Below, piece after piece: positions 1 through 9,454 of a stretch of DNA of 64,000 bases. Made by a program: the position numbers and the translations under genes. The notes below the pieces were generated by a model. It was given only the letters and a program-made list of their open reading frames with translations. It searched no databases and was not told the origin of the DNA. Every line of letters starts with the position of its first letter. Position 1 is the first letter of the stretch. The stretch comes from JBPESN01 sp051710625. Its GTDB lineage: Bacteria > Pseudomonadota > Gammaproteobacteria > Enterobacterales > Enterobacteriaceae. The stretch spans positions 28,475 through 92,474 of the forward strand of contig NZ_JBPESN010000004.1 in NCBI RefSeq assembly GCF_051710625.1, written 5' to 3'.

Positions 1-241
1 ACGTTGCATTAACATTGGTGTTTTTCCTTAAGTAGAGAAATGTCTGAATAAACGCCACGGCGGCGGGAAATAAGACGGCAGGATCCACTGCATAGCCATT
101 ACCGCCGCAGGCGACAAAGACGCCCAGTCAGAACTGGCTGGCCCGCTTACATGAACGCGGGCAAATGATAGTGGCTGCGGCGGGTGAAGTCGAGGACAAC
201 GCGCCCGTCCTTCCGGCTGCGACGCGCGGGAAGGGGAACGC

Positions 242-763
242 TTACATGATAGTGTTTACGCTATTATCATTATCGCCCTTCATTTTCTTCAGATCCTGAT
301 CGATAAAGAACAGGCCACTGGCGTCGGTATTGACCAGCGTCAGCTTGTCTAGGATGGATTTGAACATCTTCTCTTCCTCATGTTGTTCGGCGACATACCA
401 TTGCAGGAAGTGGAACGTGGAATAGTCCTGCAGCGTCATCGCCACGTGAGCCAGCTCGTTAATCTTCAGCGTGATCATCTGCTCATGCTCGTAGGCAAGC
501 TTGATAAGCTCGGCCAGAGAGGGAAAACCGACGGGCGGTGCTTCAATAGCGCCTAACACCGGCATGGTGCCGGTATCGTTCAGATAATCGAACAGGCGGC
601 GCATATGATCCATCTCTTCGCTGGACTGCGTCTTGAAAAACTGCCTGGCGCCCTCCAACCCTCTGTCATTACACCAGGCGCTCATTTGTAAATAGAAGTT
701 GGCGGAAAAAAGTTCGAGATTTAATTGCTTATTAAGCTTATTGGCCATTTCTGTTTTTAACAT
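242..763 (-). CDS. ftnA: Non-heme ferritin FtnA
   Basis: Cytosolic iron-storage ferritin that oxidises Fe(II) and stores it in a 24-subunit shell. The 173-residue product starts MLKTEMANKLNKQLNLELFS and carries the family's four-helix ferroxidase signature (an early Glu in LNLELFSANFY, SSEEMDHMRRLFDYL around residues 48-62, EQHEEEKMFKSI around 125-136). Length is close to the 165 residues of E. coli FtnA; the C-terminus is slightly extended and ends in a polar tail. The start follows AAGGACG and aligns with E. coli residue 1. The frame looks intact. The 241 bases downstream hold no gene that I can recognise. Confidence 0.95.
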   Translation of the reverse strand: MLKTEMANKLNKQLNLELFSANFYLQMSAWCNDRGLEGARQFFKTQSSEEMDHMRRLFDYLNDTGTMPVLGAIEAPPVGFPSLAELIKLAYEHEQMITLKINELAHVAMTLQDYSTFHFLQWYVAEQHEEEKMFKSILDKLTLVNTDASGLFFIDQDLKKMKGDNDNSVNTIM

Positions 764-1131
764 TGACTGGCGTCCTTATGGGATATGCAGGTGATTTATT
801 TTGCTATTATGCCTACATCAAACAGAAAAACAAACCGACTTATTCCGAAAGAAAATAGGTTGTTTAAAGATCTTTTTATTCAATAAGATAGATGATGTTA
901 TCATTAACCAAATCAGGAAGTGATAACAATTCCATAATTGAAATTAATAGGGATTCTTATTTGTATTCTTAATAAGCGATCATGTCTCGGGGTGATTGTC
1001 TTGCGCCACCGCCCATGGCGGCTACGAAATAGAAACGATTATTATTTGTTTTTTATTACCGCGGCAGCTTGCAAACCGCCGTCGGCTGTATTATTTTGAA
1101 CGCCGTGCAGGCATAACGGGAAAAAATAACG
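764..1131. other. AT-rich intergenic region
   Basis: No convincing gene is seen. The segment is clearly AT-richer than its flanks and must hold the ftnA promoter on the minus strand and any leader for the small plus-strand ORF at 1132. No clear terminator or named operator was recognised. Confidence 0.4.
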
Positions 1132-1359
1132 ATGGAATATAATTTAGCGGCGCTGGGCGAGGCGAAGCGCGATGAAATCAACGTTGACTTGGCGGCCTCT
1201 GCCGTTGCGTTTAAAGAGCGTTATAACATGCCGGTCGTGGCGGAACAGGTGGAGCGCGACCAGCCCGCCTCGTTACGTGAGTATTTTCGCGCGCGGGTGG
1301 CCTTTTACCGGCAAGCATCACTTAATTTCTCTCGCCTGCCCTACGAGCCGCATAAATAA
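1132..1359 (+). CDS. Small hypothetical protein, 75 aa
   Basis: I do not recognise this ORF. It encodes 75 residues, starting MEYNLAALGEAKRDEINVDL, with a central RYNMPVVAEQVERDQPASL and a basic, aromatic C-terminal part ending RLPYEPHK. No signal peptide or membrane segment is visible. A GGGAAAAAA stretch lies 8-16 bases upstream of the ATG and can serve as a ribosome binding site. Amino-acid composition looks protein-like rather than random, so I consider it probably real, but no function can be given. Confidence 0.45.
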   Translation: MEYNLAALGEAKRDEINVDLAASAVAFKERYNMPVVAEQVERDQPASLREYFRARVAFYRQASLNFSRLPYEPHK

Positions 1360-1735
1360 TCCGCCAGCGCGCGAACCCCCTTCTGCCACAGCTGGCACAG
1401 CGGCAAGAGGGCGCGGCCCGTGCGGCACTGCTCCCCTTGTTGGCGAGCTCTGCCCCTCGGGGGGTAGTAGCGCTCACCACGAGAAAATCCTCCCGCGTTG
1501 ACGGCAATCTTATAGGGATGTCGCGGCAGGCGACTTGACCTTCGCCTGTCAGTCCCGGCGCGGAGGAGGCCACGTGTACACGGGTGTAACGTCCTTGCTT
1601 TTCCCCCTTGGCCCGGGCTGTGCTGTGTTGCGACACTCCCCCAGCGACGTGGAAATAGCACGATTTATGTTGCCAACGCCGCACGATCGGCAGTTAATGA
1701 TCTCAGCATTTCCTGTCTGCCACTGAGAGGTCACT
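1360..1735. other. Gene-poor GC-rich spacer
   Basis: Overlapping open frames occur on both strands, as expected for GC-rich DNA, but none resembles a known protein or has a good start. It may be eroded gene remnant; nothing specific could be supported. Confidence 0.3.
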
Positions 1736-1846
1736 ATGAGTAAGGGAATGGATCGTAAAAAAGATAGTAAGAAAAAACCGTTAAAAACGCCGGAAAAAAA
1801 GCGTACCGAAAAGCGTAACAAAAAGGCGCCTGCCGATATTGTTTAG
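1736..1846 (+). CDS. Tiny lysine-rich basic protein, 36 aa
   Basis: ATG at 1736 opens a 36-codon frame ending TAG at 1846. The peptide begins MSKGMDRKKDSKKKPLKTPE and more than a third of its residues are Lys or Arg; it has no Cys, Trp or membrane segment. A strong Shine-Dalgarno (GAGAGG) sits 5 bases before the ATG, which is the main reason for calling it. It lies about 100 bases upstream of exoX on the same strand. Function unknown; nucleic-acid binding is only a guess from charge. Confidence 0.5.
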   Translation: MSKGMDRKKDSKKKPLKTPEKKRTEKRNKKAPADIV

Positions 1847-1947
1847 TGCCTTGCCGCTTCATTTCCTATCAACTCGCCCTCGCAGCGGGTTTTTTATTGC
1901 CCCGTAACCGGTCATAATAGGGCAACTATGCCAGCACAGGACACAGT

Positions 1948-2655
1948 ATGACCTTTCGCGTGATCGATACCGAGACCTGCGGCCTTGACGCCGGGGTCGT
2001 GGAAATCGCGTCGCTGGATCTCAGCGATGCGGGCATCAGCAATGTGATGAGCGACCTGGTCAATCCGGGACGTCCCATCGGGCTGGATGCGATGGCGATT
2101 CATCATATCACCGAGGAGATGGTGGCGGATAAACCCCGCATCGCGCGCGTTATCGGCCGCTACCAGGGTAGCGCCTATTATGTGGCGCACAGTGCCGCCT
2201 TCGACAGGCGCATGCTGCCGGAGATGAACGGCAAGTGGATTTGCACCTTGAAACTGGCGCGCAAACTTTATCCCGGCATTAAATACGGTAACCAATATTT
2301 GCGCTATGCCCTTAACTTGCAGGTCACACCGCCGGAGGGGCTTTACCCCCACCGGGCGCTGTATGATTGTTATGTCACCGCCGCCCTGCTGATGAAGATG
2401 CGGCAGGATTCCGGCTGGAGTGCCGAGGAGATGGTGGCGATAAGCAATGAGGCGACGCTGTTATCCAGCCTGAAATTCGGTAAATACCGCGGCCAGCCTC
2501 TGGCGCAGATAGCGCTTCAGGATCCCGATTATCTACACTGGCTGCTGGCCAATTTGCGCGATTTATCCGCCGACCTGCGCTATAGCCTCAACTTTTATCT
2601 TAACGGCGCACAGGATGTTGAACAAAGGCGCGCTGAAAGCCCCGCGGGGGAATGA
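1948..2655 (+). CDS. exoX: Exodeoxyribonuclease X
   Basis: DnaQ-superfamily 3'-5' exonuclease that takes part in mismatch repair and removal of single-stranded DNA ends. The DEDDh catalytic motifs are present: DTET at residues 7-10, the second Asp in AHSAAFDRRM near residue 86, and HRALYD with the last His/Asp near 135-140. At 235 residues it is slightly longer than the 220-residue E. coli protein, with extra residues at the C-terminus. It is convergent with ptrB, as in E. coli. The frame is intact. Confidence 0.93.
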   Translation: MTFRVIDTETCGLDAGVVEIASLDLSDAGISNVMSDLVNPGRPIGLDAMAIHHITEEMVADKPRIARVIGRYQGSAYYVAHSAAFDRRMLPEMNGKWICTLKLARKLYPGIKYGNQYLRYALNLQVTPPEGLYPHRALYDCYVTAALLMKMRQDSGWSAEEMVAISNEATLLSSLKFGKYRGQPLAQIALQDPDYLHWLLANLRDLSADLRYSLNFYLNGAQDVEQRRAESPAGE

Positions 2656-2685
2656 ATGCCGGGGTTGAACTCTCCCCGGCCGCGG

Positions 2686-4755
2686 CTAGGCCGTCGCCGG
2701 CCGTGGAATCCCAAGCGGTTTCGCCAACGACAGGATAAAGGTATATTCCATCGATACCCCTTCATAGCCGTTGAAACGGCCGGATTTGCCTCCGTGGCCG
2801 GAGTCCATATCGGTGCACAGCAACAACAAATGATCGTCGGTTTTCAACTCGCGCAACTTGGCGACCCACTTGGCCGGTTCCCAATATTGCACTTGTGAAT
2901 CGTGCAGGCCGGTGGTCACCAGCAAATGGGGATAGGCCTGCGCGCGCACCTGATCATAGGGGCTGTATTGCAGCATGTAACGATAGAAGGTTTCATTCTG
3001 CGGATTGCCCCACTCTTCATACTCGCCGGTGGTCAGTGGAATGGATTCATCCAGCATGGTCGTCACGACATCCACGAAAGGAACTTGTGCTACAACCCCT
3101 TTGAACAAGTCTGGCGCCAGATTAATGACCGCGCCCATTAGCAGCCCGCCTGCGCTGCCGCCCATGGCGAAGGCCTGCGTGGCATCGCCATATCCCTGAC
3201 GCAACAGCTCGCTGCTAATATCGATGAAGTCGTTAAACGAATTCATCTTGTTAAATAATTTGCCGTCCTCGTACCACTCCTGTCCCAGCTCGCCGCCGCC
3301 GCGAATATGCGTCAGGGCATAGACAAAACCGCGATCGAGCAAGCTGAGCCGGCTGACGCTGAAGTCCGGATCCATACTACTCCCGTAGGAGCCATAGCCG
3401 TAAACCAGCAGCGGATTGTCGCCAGGTTTGAACAAGTCCTTGCGATAAACCAGCGATACCGGCACCTCTATCCCATCGCGGGCGGTGATCCAAAGACGCT
3501 CACTGCGGTAGTTTTCCGCCTGAAAGTTTTTCACCTGCGCCTGCTTGAGCAGCTTACGCTCGCCGGTATCCAGGTTCATTTCGAATAATGTCGTCGGCGT
3601 GCTCATGGAGGAATAACCGTAGCGCATGCGCACGTTTTCCGGATCGGGGTTATAGGCCAGCCAGGTCACGTAGGTAGGATCATCGAAGGCGATACCCTTT
3701 TCTTCGCCGGTCGACCAGCTTATTTGCCGCAGGCTGGTCAACCCCATATGGCGTTCCTCCAGCACCAGGCAGTCGCGGAACAGCGTGAAACTTTCCAGCA
3801 CCACGTCCTTGCGCGCCGGGATCACCGTTTGCCAAAGTTTTTCATCACCCGTCTCACCGCGATAGAGCGCAAAATTCTTACCGTCGCGATTGGAGCGGAT
3901 GTAGAAGTGGCCGTGATAATGGTCCAGGGAATATTCGTGGTCATGACGCCGTGGCAAAAAGGGTTGCGGCGTCGCCTGCGGATCGTCGGCATCCAGCAGC
4001 AGGATTTCCCCGGAGGTCGTGCTGCCGAGAGCGATGAGGATATAGCGCTCGGAGGTGGTCTTCTGCACACTGACATAAAAGGTGTTGTCCTGCTCTTCAT
4101 GAATAAGCTCGTCCTGCGTGGTCGGCGTGCCCACCACATGGCGCCACACCTGATAGGGCAGCAAGGTCTTTTTATGTTTGTGAACGTAATACAGCACCTG
4201 GGAATCATTGGCCCATTCAAAGCTGGACGATGCGTGTTCAATCACTTCTGGAAACCAGGAATCGCGCGCCAGATCCTTAAAGCGCAGCCCGTAGAGGCGC
4301 CGGGATGAGAAATCTTCCGCCACAACCATGATGCGATTATCGGGGCTGATTTCCAGCGCCCCCATGGTATAAAATTCGCTCTGGGCGGCGCGCTGGTTGC
4401 CGTCGAGCAGCACTTCCCAGGGGTCTTGCGGGCTCGCCGCCTCCGGCTGACGGGTGTAGACGGCATACTCGTTACCCTTTTCGTAGCGGCTTTGATAGCG
4501 ATACCCCCGTCGCACGTAAGGCACCGACCAATCCCGCTGAGGAATGCGCTCCACCATTTCCGTGAACAATTGATGCCGCAAGGCTTCGTGCCCGGCCATC
4601 ATCATTTCGCCGTAGGTATTTTCCCGCTTGAGATAATCCAGCACCGCCGGATCCTCACGCTTATCATCGCGCAGCCAGTAATAGTCATCCACACGACTAT
4701 CGCCGTGTAGCGTTAATGTATAGGATCGCTTTTCTGCTTTGGGTGGCGATGTCAT
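2686..4755 (-). CDS. ptrB: Oligopeptidase B (protease II)
   Basis: Prolyl-oligopeptidase-family serine peptidase that cleaves short peptides after Arg or Lys. The N-terminal beta-propeller part opens with MTSPPKAEKRSYTLTLHGDS. The C-terminal alpha/beta-hydrolase domain shows the nucleophile motif GGSAGGLLMG, the acid in GLHDSQVQYWEP and the His in SGHGGKSGR. I chose the start at 4755 (689 residues) because it matches the E. coli N-terminus; the open frame extends 46 codons further upstream with arginine-rich residues unlike the family. E. coli yebE, the expected next gene, is missing from the gap 4756-4992. Confidence 0.93.
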   Translation of the reverse strand: MTSPPKAEKRSYTLTLHGDSRVDDYYWLRDDKREDPAVLDYLKRENTYGEMMMAGHEALRHQLFTEMVERIPQRDWSVPYVRRGYRYQSRYEKGNEYAVYTRQPEAASPQDPWEVLLDGNQRAAQSEFYTMGALEISPDNRIMVVAEDFSSRRLYGLRFKDLARDSWFPEVIEHASSSFEWANDSQVLYYVHKHKKTLLPYQVWRHVVGTPTTQDELIHEEQDNTFYVSVQKTTSERYILIALGSTTSGEILLLDADDPQATPQPFLPRRHDHEYSLDHYHGHFYIRSNRDGKNFALYRGETGDEKLWQTVIPARKDVVLESFTLFRDCLVLEERHMGLTSLRQISWSTGEEKGIAFDDPTYVTWLAYNPDPENVRMRYGYSSMSTPTTLFEMNLDTGERKLLKQAQVKNFQAENYRSERLWITARDGIEVPVSLVYRKDLFKPGDNPLLVYGYGSYGSSMDPDFSVSRLSLLDRGFVYALTHIRGGGELGQEWYEDGKLFNKMNSFNDFIDISSELLRQGYGDATQAFAMGGSAGGLLMGAVINLAPDLFKGVVAQVPFVDVVTTMLDESIPLTTGEYEEWGNPQNETFYRYMLQYSPYDQVRAQAYPHLLVTTGLHDSQVQYWEPAKWVAKLRELKTDDHLLLLCTDMDSGHGGKSGRFNGYEGVSMEYTFILSLAKPLGIPRPATA

Positions 4756-5148
4756 ACGGCAATTCCTTATTCTTTCTAAGAAATAGAGGGGCACGAATAT
4801 TCTGCTATGCCAAGCGCAGCGGGAGCATGAGGCGCAGCGCCGCCTGCCGCTGCGCTTGTCGCGGCCGAGCCTGCGCCCTGCGGGCCTGTGCAAAAGGTCA
4901 ATGCAGGAGAGACAACGAAAGGTAAAGAAAGACTGATCTGTGCAAACGCGGCAGTGCCAGCAACGGCGCCCGCAGGGGGGCGCCGGTGAAGATTAGCGAT
5001 TTAATCGGTAGGTGATTTCGCCTTTGGTGCAATCCAGCGTCACGGCAAAATTTAAGTCCTGCGCATTATCGCGCACTTTCAGCGGCGCCTGCCAGACATC
5101 GCCAACACCTGTCACCTCTTCCGGATTAACCCAAACGTTGATATTGTT

Positions 5149-5175
5149 GCCGCCGGCCGCCGGCCGCCGGCCGCC
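5149..5175. repeat. 7-bp tandem repeat (GCCGCCG, 3.9 copies) in yebF
   Basis: The unit GCCGCCG occurs three times followed by GCCGCC. As 7 is not a multiple of 3, copy number sets the reading frame. One unit would give the spacing seen between DQ and the WV motif in E. coli YebF; the present number leaves the last 50 or so codons out of frame, and one or four units would restore it. Confidence 0.85.
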
Positions 5176-5459
5176 TGCTGGTCTTGTTCGGATCGCTGAA
5201 AGCGGTTTTGGGTATAGTCCTGAACCACGAACTCCGCGACCTGCGTGGCGTTAAGATCGGGACAGTGAGACACTTTGGCGATTCCCGGCGTAGTGGCGCT
5301 CGCGCCAGATTTGGCATTCTTTGCTTTAGCGGCTTTATCCGCCGCCGCTTTATCGGCCGGAGTTTTTTTCGCCGCCGCCTTTCCCCCGCCCTTAGCGGCC
5401 CCGTTGGCGCCGTTCTTAGCCGCAGCGTTATTCTCTACCTGACGCCCGGCGCCGGTGTT

Positions 5460-5696
5460 TGCGCGGGGGTTACCCTCAGGGGCAGCGCCGCGGGCGTTGC
5501 CTTGTGCGGGAGCGGCCCCGGCGGCATCGGCATTGCCATTCGGCGCCTTCGCCATGCCCGTTGCATTAGCGTTACCCAACGCAGGGGGGCCGTCTTGGAC
5601 GCGTCGGCACTGCCCGTTTAGCGTGGCCGTAGTCCCCGTCGCGTTAGCGTTGCCCTGCGCGGAGGCGCTCCTCCCCCCTGCCGCGTTAGCATTGCC
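5460..5696 (-). repeat. GNANA-type peptide repeats in yebF insert
   Basis: Six imperfect copies of a Gly-Asn-Ala/Pro motif (GNANAAG, GNANATG twice, GNADAAG, GNARGAA, GNPRANTG) lie about 9-26 residues apart. They form the core of the low-complexity segment between the signal peptide and the YebF domain. Confidence 0.7.
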
Positions 5697-5993
5697 GGCA
5701 GGTGCAGGGGTGGTCTTGCCGGAGGCCTGTGTGGTGGACTGCCCGGCGTTTTCCTGCGCAGGGACGGGTGTCGCGTCATCTGCCCTCGCCGACATTGACG
5801 ACATTAATAGTCCCGCCACCCTGTTTCCCGTTTTATTCATAGTTCCTCCATGTGAGCAATTCATCATTTTTACCTTATTAGATGATAATAACCGGTTAAA
5901 AAATTTTGTGCGAAACTGTTTTTTTTCAAAAGCTCTAGATAAGCGCATTCCGCGGTTTCAGACAAGACGTTTCGCGTTCACAGGCCGAGCGGC

Positions 5994-6017
5994 AAAAAGA
6001 AAAGCGCCAACGGCGCT
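5994..6017 (-). terminator. Rho-independent terminator, minus strand
   Basis: On the minus strand AGCGCC-GTT-GGCGCT forms a 6-bp stem followed by TTTTCTTTTT. No minus-strand gene now lies directly upstream (the plus-strand purT remnant follows), so it is probably left over from yebG, which sits here in E. coli and is missing. Confidence 0.6.
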
Positions 6018-6132
6018 AACTTAAAGGACAGCAGTCCTCTCCGCTTTCTGGCGCAGCCCCGCGTGTTTTCCCTCTGAACTCGGGATGGGGGGGAGGCCCC
6101 TGCGGACGCCGCCCGTGACCCGGCGGATGTAG

Positions 6133-6155
6133 AAACAAACGTTTTCGTTTATACT
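6133..6155 (+). promoter_or_regulatory. PurR operator and -10 box of purT
   Basis: AAACAAACGTTTTCGT at 6133-6148 is close to the PurR consensus ACGCAAACGTTTTCNT, and a TATACT hexamer follows at 6150-6155. E. coli purT is repressed by PurR, so the control site has outlived its gene. Confidence 0.75.
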
Positions 6156-6187
6156 GCGCGTAAATTTTATTACCGCGGATTGCCGAG

Positions 6188-7250
6188 ATGATCACCATCG
6201 GAACAGCACTTCGTCCGGGAGCAACGCGCGTGATGTTGCTCAGCGCAGTGCTTCGCGCCGTGATAGAGCCATGAGCGCCCGCACTTTTATCGTGCCGGAA
6301 ATCGAGGCCATTGCCACTGATATGCTGGTCACCCTCGAACAAGAAGGGCACCACGTGGTGCCCTGCGCTAACGCGACCCGGTTGACGATGAATCGGGAAG
6401 GTATTCGGCGGCGGGCGGCGGAAACGCTCTCTCTTCCCACCTCCAGCTACCGCTTTGCCGCCGATCGGACGCCGCTTGATAACGCGGTCGAGGCCATCGT
6501 TATCCCTTCATTATCAAACCGGTCATGAGCTCTTCTAGCAAAGGGCAAAGCCTGGTGCGTGGCTCGGCACAGTTGGATGCCGCCTGGCAATATGCCCAAC
6601 TCGGCGGCCGGGCCGGCGGTGGGGTAAGGTTACCGTCAAAGGGCTGGTGGCGTTTGATTTTGAAATCACCCTCTTGACCATCAGAGCTGTGGACGGCATC
6701 TATTTCTGCGCGTCCATCGGTCATCGGCAAGAGAACGGCGACTACCGCAAGTCCTGGCAGAGCAGTAACACATGAGCGCGCTGGCGCGCCAGGCTGCGCA
6801 GACCATTGCCGCTGAAGTCGTCACTGCTTTCGGCGGAAAGGGGTTATTCGGCGTCGAACTGTTTATCTGCGGCGACGATGTTATCTTCAGCGAAGTATCT
6901 CCTTGCCCTCATGACACCGGCATGGTGACCCTGATTTCGCAGGACTTGTCGGAATTTGCCCTGCATGTCCGCGCTTTTCTCGGACTGCCGATCAGCACCA
7001 TTCGCCAATATGCTCCGGCGGCCTCGGCGGTGATTTTGCCGGAGCTGCAGAGCGATAACGTCAGCTTTAGCGGCCTGGAGAACGCGCTGGCGGGGCCGGG
7101 CAACAGATTCGTCTGTTCGGTAAACCTGAACTTAGCGGCAAACGCCGTCTCGGCGTGGCGCTTGCCGTGGCGCCGACGGTGGAAGCAGCGGTGGAAGCGG
7201 CGTTGACGGTGGCGAAAAAAGCGGCTGCCGCGGCACGGGTCACAGGTTAA
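6188..7250 (+). pseudogene. purT: Formate-dependent GAR transformylase PurT, degraded
   Basis: Remnant of the ATP-grasp enzyme that makes formyl-GAR from formate in purine synthesis. It begins MITIGTALRPGATRVMLL (E. coli-like), then loses about 45 residues and shifts frame; recognisable pieces are FIVPEIEAIATDMLVTLEQE, LTMNREGIRR, an ATP-grasp piece GLFGVELFICGDDVIFSEVS and LISQDLSEFALHVRAFLGLP. At least four frameshifts and the N-terminal deletion rule out function. It ends GVALAVAPTVEAAVE...TG with TAA at 7248. PurN elsewhere could replace this step. Confidence 0.9.
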
Positions 7251-8519
7251 GCCGTTCGCTTTCCCCGGTCTTTGGCCGGGGAAAGCATCAGCGGGCGGCT
7301 GATTTGCCTGTCGGCCCCGCACAGAAACCCCAGCAAACCCATCACACCGGCGCACAGACTACACAGCAGTAGCGGCCAATACCAACTCCCGGCAAGGTCA
7401 TGCAGATCGCCCATCAGCATCGGGCCAAACGCCGCCAGCAGAGATAACCCGCACATTGCGGCATACCCGACAGTGCCGCCGCCTGGTGTGATTCCGCAGC
7501 GCGCAGACTGATGAATGCCAGCCCCAAAATCATTGCCGCCTCGGTGCCGCCGCTCAACAACAGGGTCCAGACCACGAGACCCCGGCGGGTCCCACAGAGC
7601 CAGCCCCGCGAGCGACACCAGCGTAACCAGCCCGGTGGCGCAGGCAAGCCAAGCGCTGGTCTTTCATCCGTGTTATCACCGGCGCCAGCAGGATACACGG
7701 CACGTCAGTAGCGAGTTGCATCAGACCGTGTAACGATCCCGCATAAGCGGCATTATACTCCGCTGCGGTTATCATGGCCGGAAGCCAGCCAACGGCGATA
7801 TAGTAAATAAACGAGTTCAGGCTGAGAAACAGCGTGACCTGCCAGGGCAGCGGCGAACGCCAGAGGCTGCCCCGGCGCAGGCCGCCGCCCATATCCGGCC
7901 CGCCAGAATGCGTGTGTTTTGCCACCTGCGGCAACCAGCACAGCATCGCCAGCAGCGGCAACGTCGACATTACCCCCAGCGAGAAACGCCAATGCCCCTG
8001 CAACCCTTGCGTCAGCGGCACAATAAACGTCGAGCCCAGCGCGGCAACGACGCCCATTATGACGACATAGGCCGCGGTCATACCGGCAATACGCTTCGGA
8101 AAATCACGCTTCAATAAACTCGGTAGCAATACATTGCCCACCGCTATGCCGGCACCGAGCACTAAGGTACTCAAATACACACAGGCTAACTGGTCCACGG
8201 CGCGCAGCAGCGCACCGGCAATCATCACCGCCAGCGCGCCAAATAACGCCCGCTCGATACCCTGCCAGCGCGCAAGCCGGGCCGCGAAGGGCGACACCAG
8301 CGCGAAGGCAAGCAGCGGTAACGTGGTCAGCGCACCCGCCGCCGCCGTGCTAAGGGCAAAACTCTCCCGAATGTTGGTCACAATGGGCGCCACGCTGGTT
8401 ATGGGCGTGCGCAGGCAGGCCGCTATCAACAAAATACCGACGACCAGTAAAAAACGCCCGGGCGACCAGGCCTGAAAATCGGGAGATGTATTAACCAAAA
8501 GCGTGATTCCTGCTGTCAT
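7247..8519 (-). pseudogene. nimT: MFS transporter of the CynX/NimT family, frameshifted
   Basis: An inner-membrane major-facilitator transporter related to E. coli NimT (YeaN; 2-nitroimidazole exporter) and CynX. The first 270 or so residues are continuous (LLVVGILLIAACLRTPITSV, then many hydrophobic helices); after RMKDQR near 7660 the rest continues through two frame changes, ending SRPLMLSPAKDRGKRTA. The divergent neighbour is a NimR-like regulator, the arrangement found in E. coli, which supports the name. In E. coli the pair is not between purT and eda. It overlaps the purT stop by 4 bases. Confidence 0.8.
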
Positions 8520-8581
8520 GAATGCCCGGCTACTTTACCGGCGCGCGCGGTGAAAAAATTGAGATAAAATGACGGAAAATT

Positions 8582-9184
8582 GTGATAAACGGCCAATTTG
8601 CCATGCTGCCGGCACCTTTAACCCATTATGAACCCGATCGGAACGATCGGAACCGCAATCTGGCGACGGCGATGCGTCTGGATGCCGTTCAGAGCGCGAT
8701 GGAAACCCCTTTTCATCAGCATCGCAAAGGGCAATTAATCATGGTACTCCATGGCGGTATCACCTGCGAACTCAACGATGCGCTCTTGATGGTACCGCCC
8801 CATTGCACGGAGTGGATCCCGGGGGATTATGCGCCCGATTCACCGACCGGACGCCTTGTCGTGGTGATGCTGGAACAATTGGCCAACATGCCGGAGGAGA
8901 ACCTTTCATTGCCCTTTTCTTCCTATCCGCGCATTCGACGTGTCACCGATACACTAAACCAGTCACCCGCCGAGCGCCACACTCTTTCCGCATGGGCCAA
9001 ACTGTTTATCAAAGAAACCGGCATGACCTTTAGCCGCTGGCGACAGCGATTGCAGCTGATTATCGCCATCCGGGAACCGGCGTCGGGTACCCGCGTGCAG
9101 CGGGTGGCGGAAAATCTGGGCTATGACTCTCCCTCGGCCTTTATCACCACGTTCAAAAAAGCGTTGGGGAAACCGCCCGGGTAA
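8582..9184 (+). pseudogene. nimR: NimR-like AraC-family regulator with internal deletions
   Basis: The frame is open for 200 codons but shorter than the roughly 270 of the family. It has a cupin-like N-terminal part (HQHRKGQLIMVLHGGITCEL, PPHCTEWIPG) and an AraC C-terminal part (FIKETGMTFSRWRQRLQLI, VAENLGYDSPSAFITTFKKA). Two in-frame losses are inferred: sensor residues after GDYAPDSPTGR, and the first helix-turn-helix, where LSAWAK runs directly into LFIKETGM. It therefore probably cannot bind DNA normally. GTG at 8582 or ATG at 8603 could start it. Confidence 0.7.
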
Positions 9185-9370
9185 TATTTTGCCGGCGATC
9201 GGCAGCAGGACGCGGCGCTTCCCGGCGACGACGGTTAAACGCTACACGTTTGAAAGGCCCGTTTATCGACGTAGGGCGCAGTTAAGTCGCTGCCGGAGTG
9301 GTCCTCTGTTGCTGGCTAACCACCCTGGCCGCCGTAGTGGCGGCGCATAGCTGCCCCTGACCCTGTGGGC

Positions 9371-9397
9371 AAAAAAACCGCGCCAGGAACGGCGCGG
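9371..9397 (-). terminator. Terminator of the eda transcript
   Basis: Minus strand: CCGCGCC-GTTCCT-GGCGCGG gives a 7-bp GC stem followed by seven T. It lies about 60 bases past the eda stop. Confidence 0.8.
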
Positions 9398-9454
9398 ATT
9401 TAACCGTCGTGCAGCTTGCCGGACAGGCGCCGCCGGCGTGATGAACAGGCGTGG

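Larger units (their letters stand above)
4993..5840 (-). pseudogene. yebF: YebF-like secreted protein with low-complexity insert, frameshifted
   Basis: The C-terminal part matches E. coli YebF (a small exported protein): HCPDLNATQVAEFVVQDYTQ, then in another frame NINVWVNPEEVTG, VWQAPLKVRDNAQDL and LDCTKGEITYRLNR before TAA at 4993. The frames switch inside a 7-bp GC repeat at 5149-5175. The start at 5840 follows a perfect GGAGGA site and begins a short signal peptide (MNKTGNRVAGLLMSSMSARA). Between signal and YebF domain lies about 160 residues rich in Ala, Gly, Asn and Lys, absent from E. coli YebF (118 aa), with repeated GNANA-type motifs. The current allele would end out of frame at about 5112. 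Confidence 0.8.

Noticed and set aside
1132..1359. Assignment of the 75-aa ORF to YecJ or YecH, which lie near ftnA in E. coli
   Set aside because: The sequence does not resemble either protein as I remember them, so it was left unnamed.
3724..4308. Long plus-strand open frame of 194 codons
   Set aside because: It is antisense to the conserved ptrB frame, lacks any family match and is expected in GC-rich DNA. The same applies to the frames opposite aspS, recB, recC, lpxM and ptsP.
4993..5840. Programmed ribosomal frameshift in yebF
   Set aside because: The shift falls in a GC repeat with no slippery heptamer, and repeat number explains the frame difference fully.
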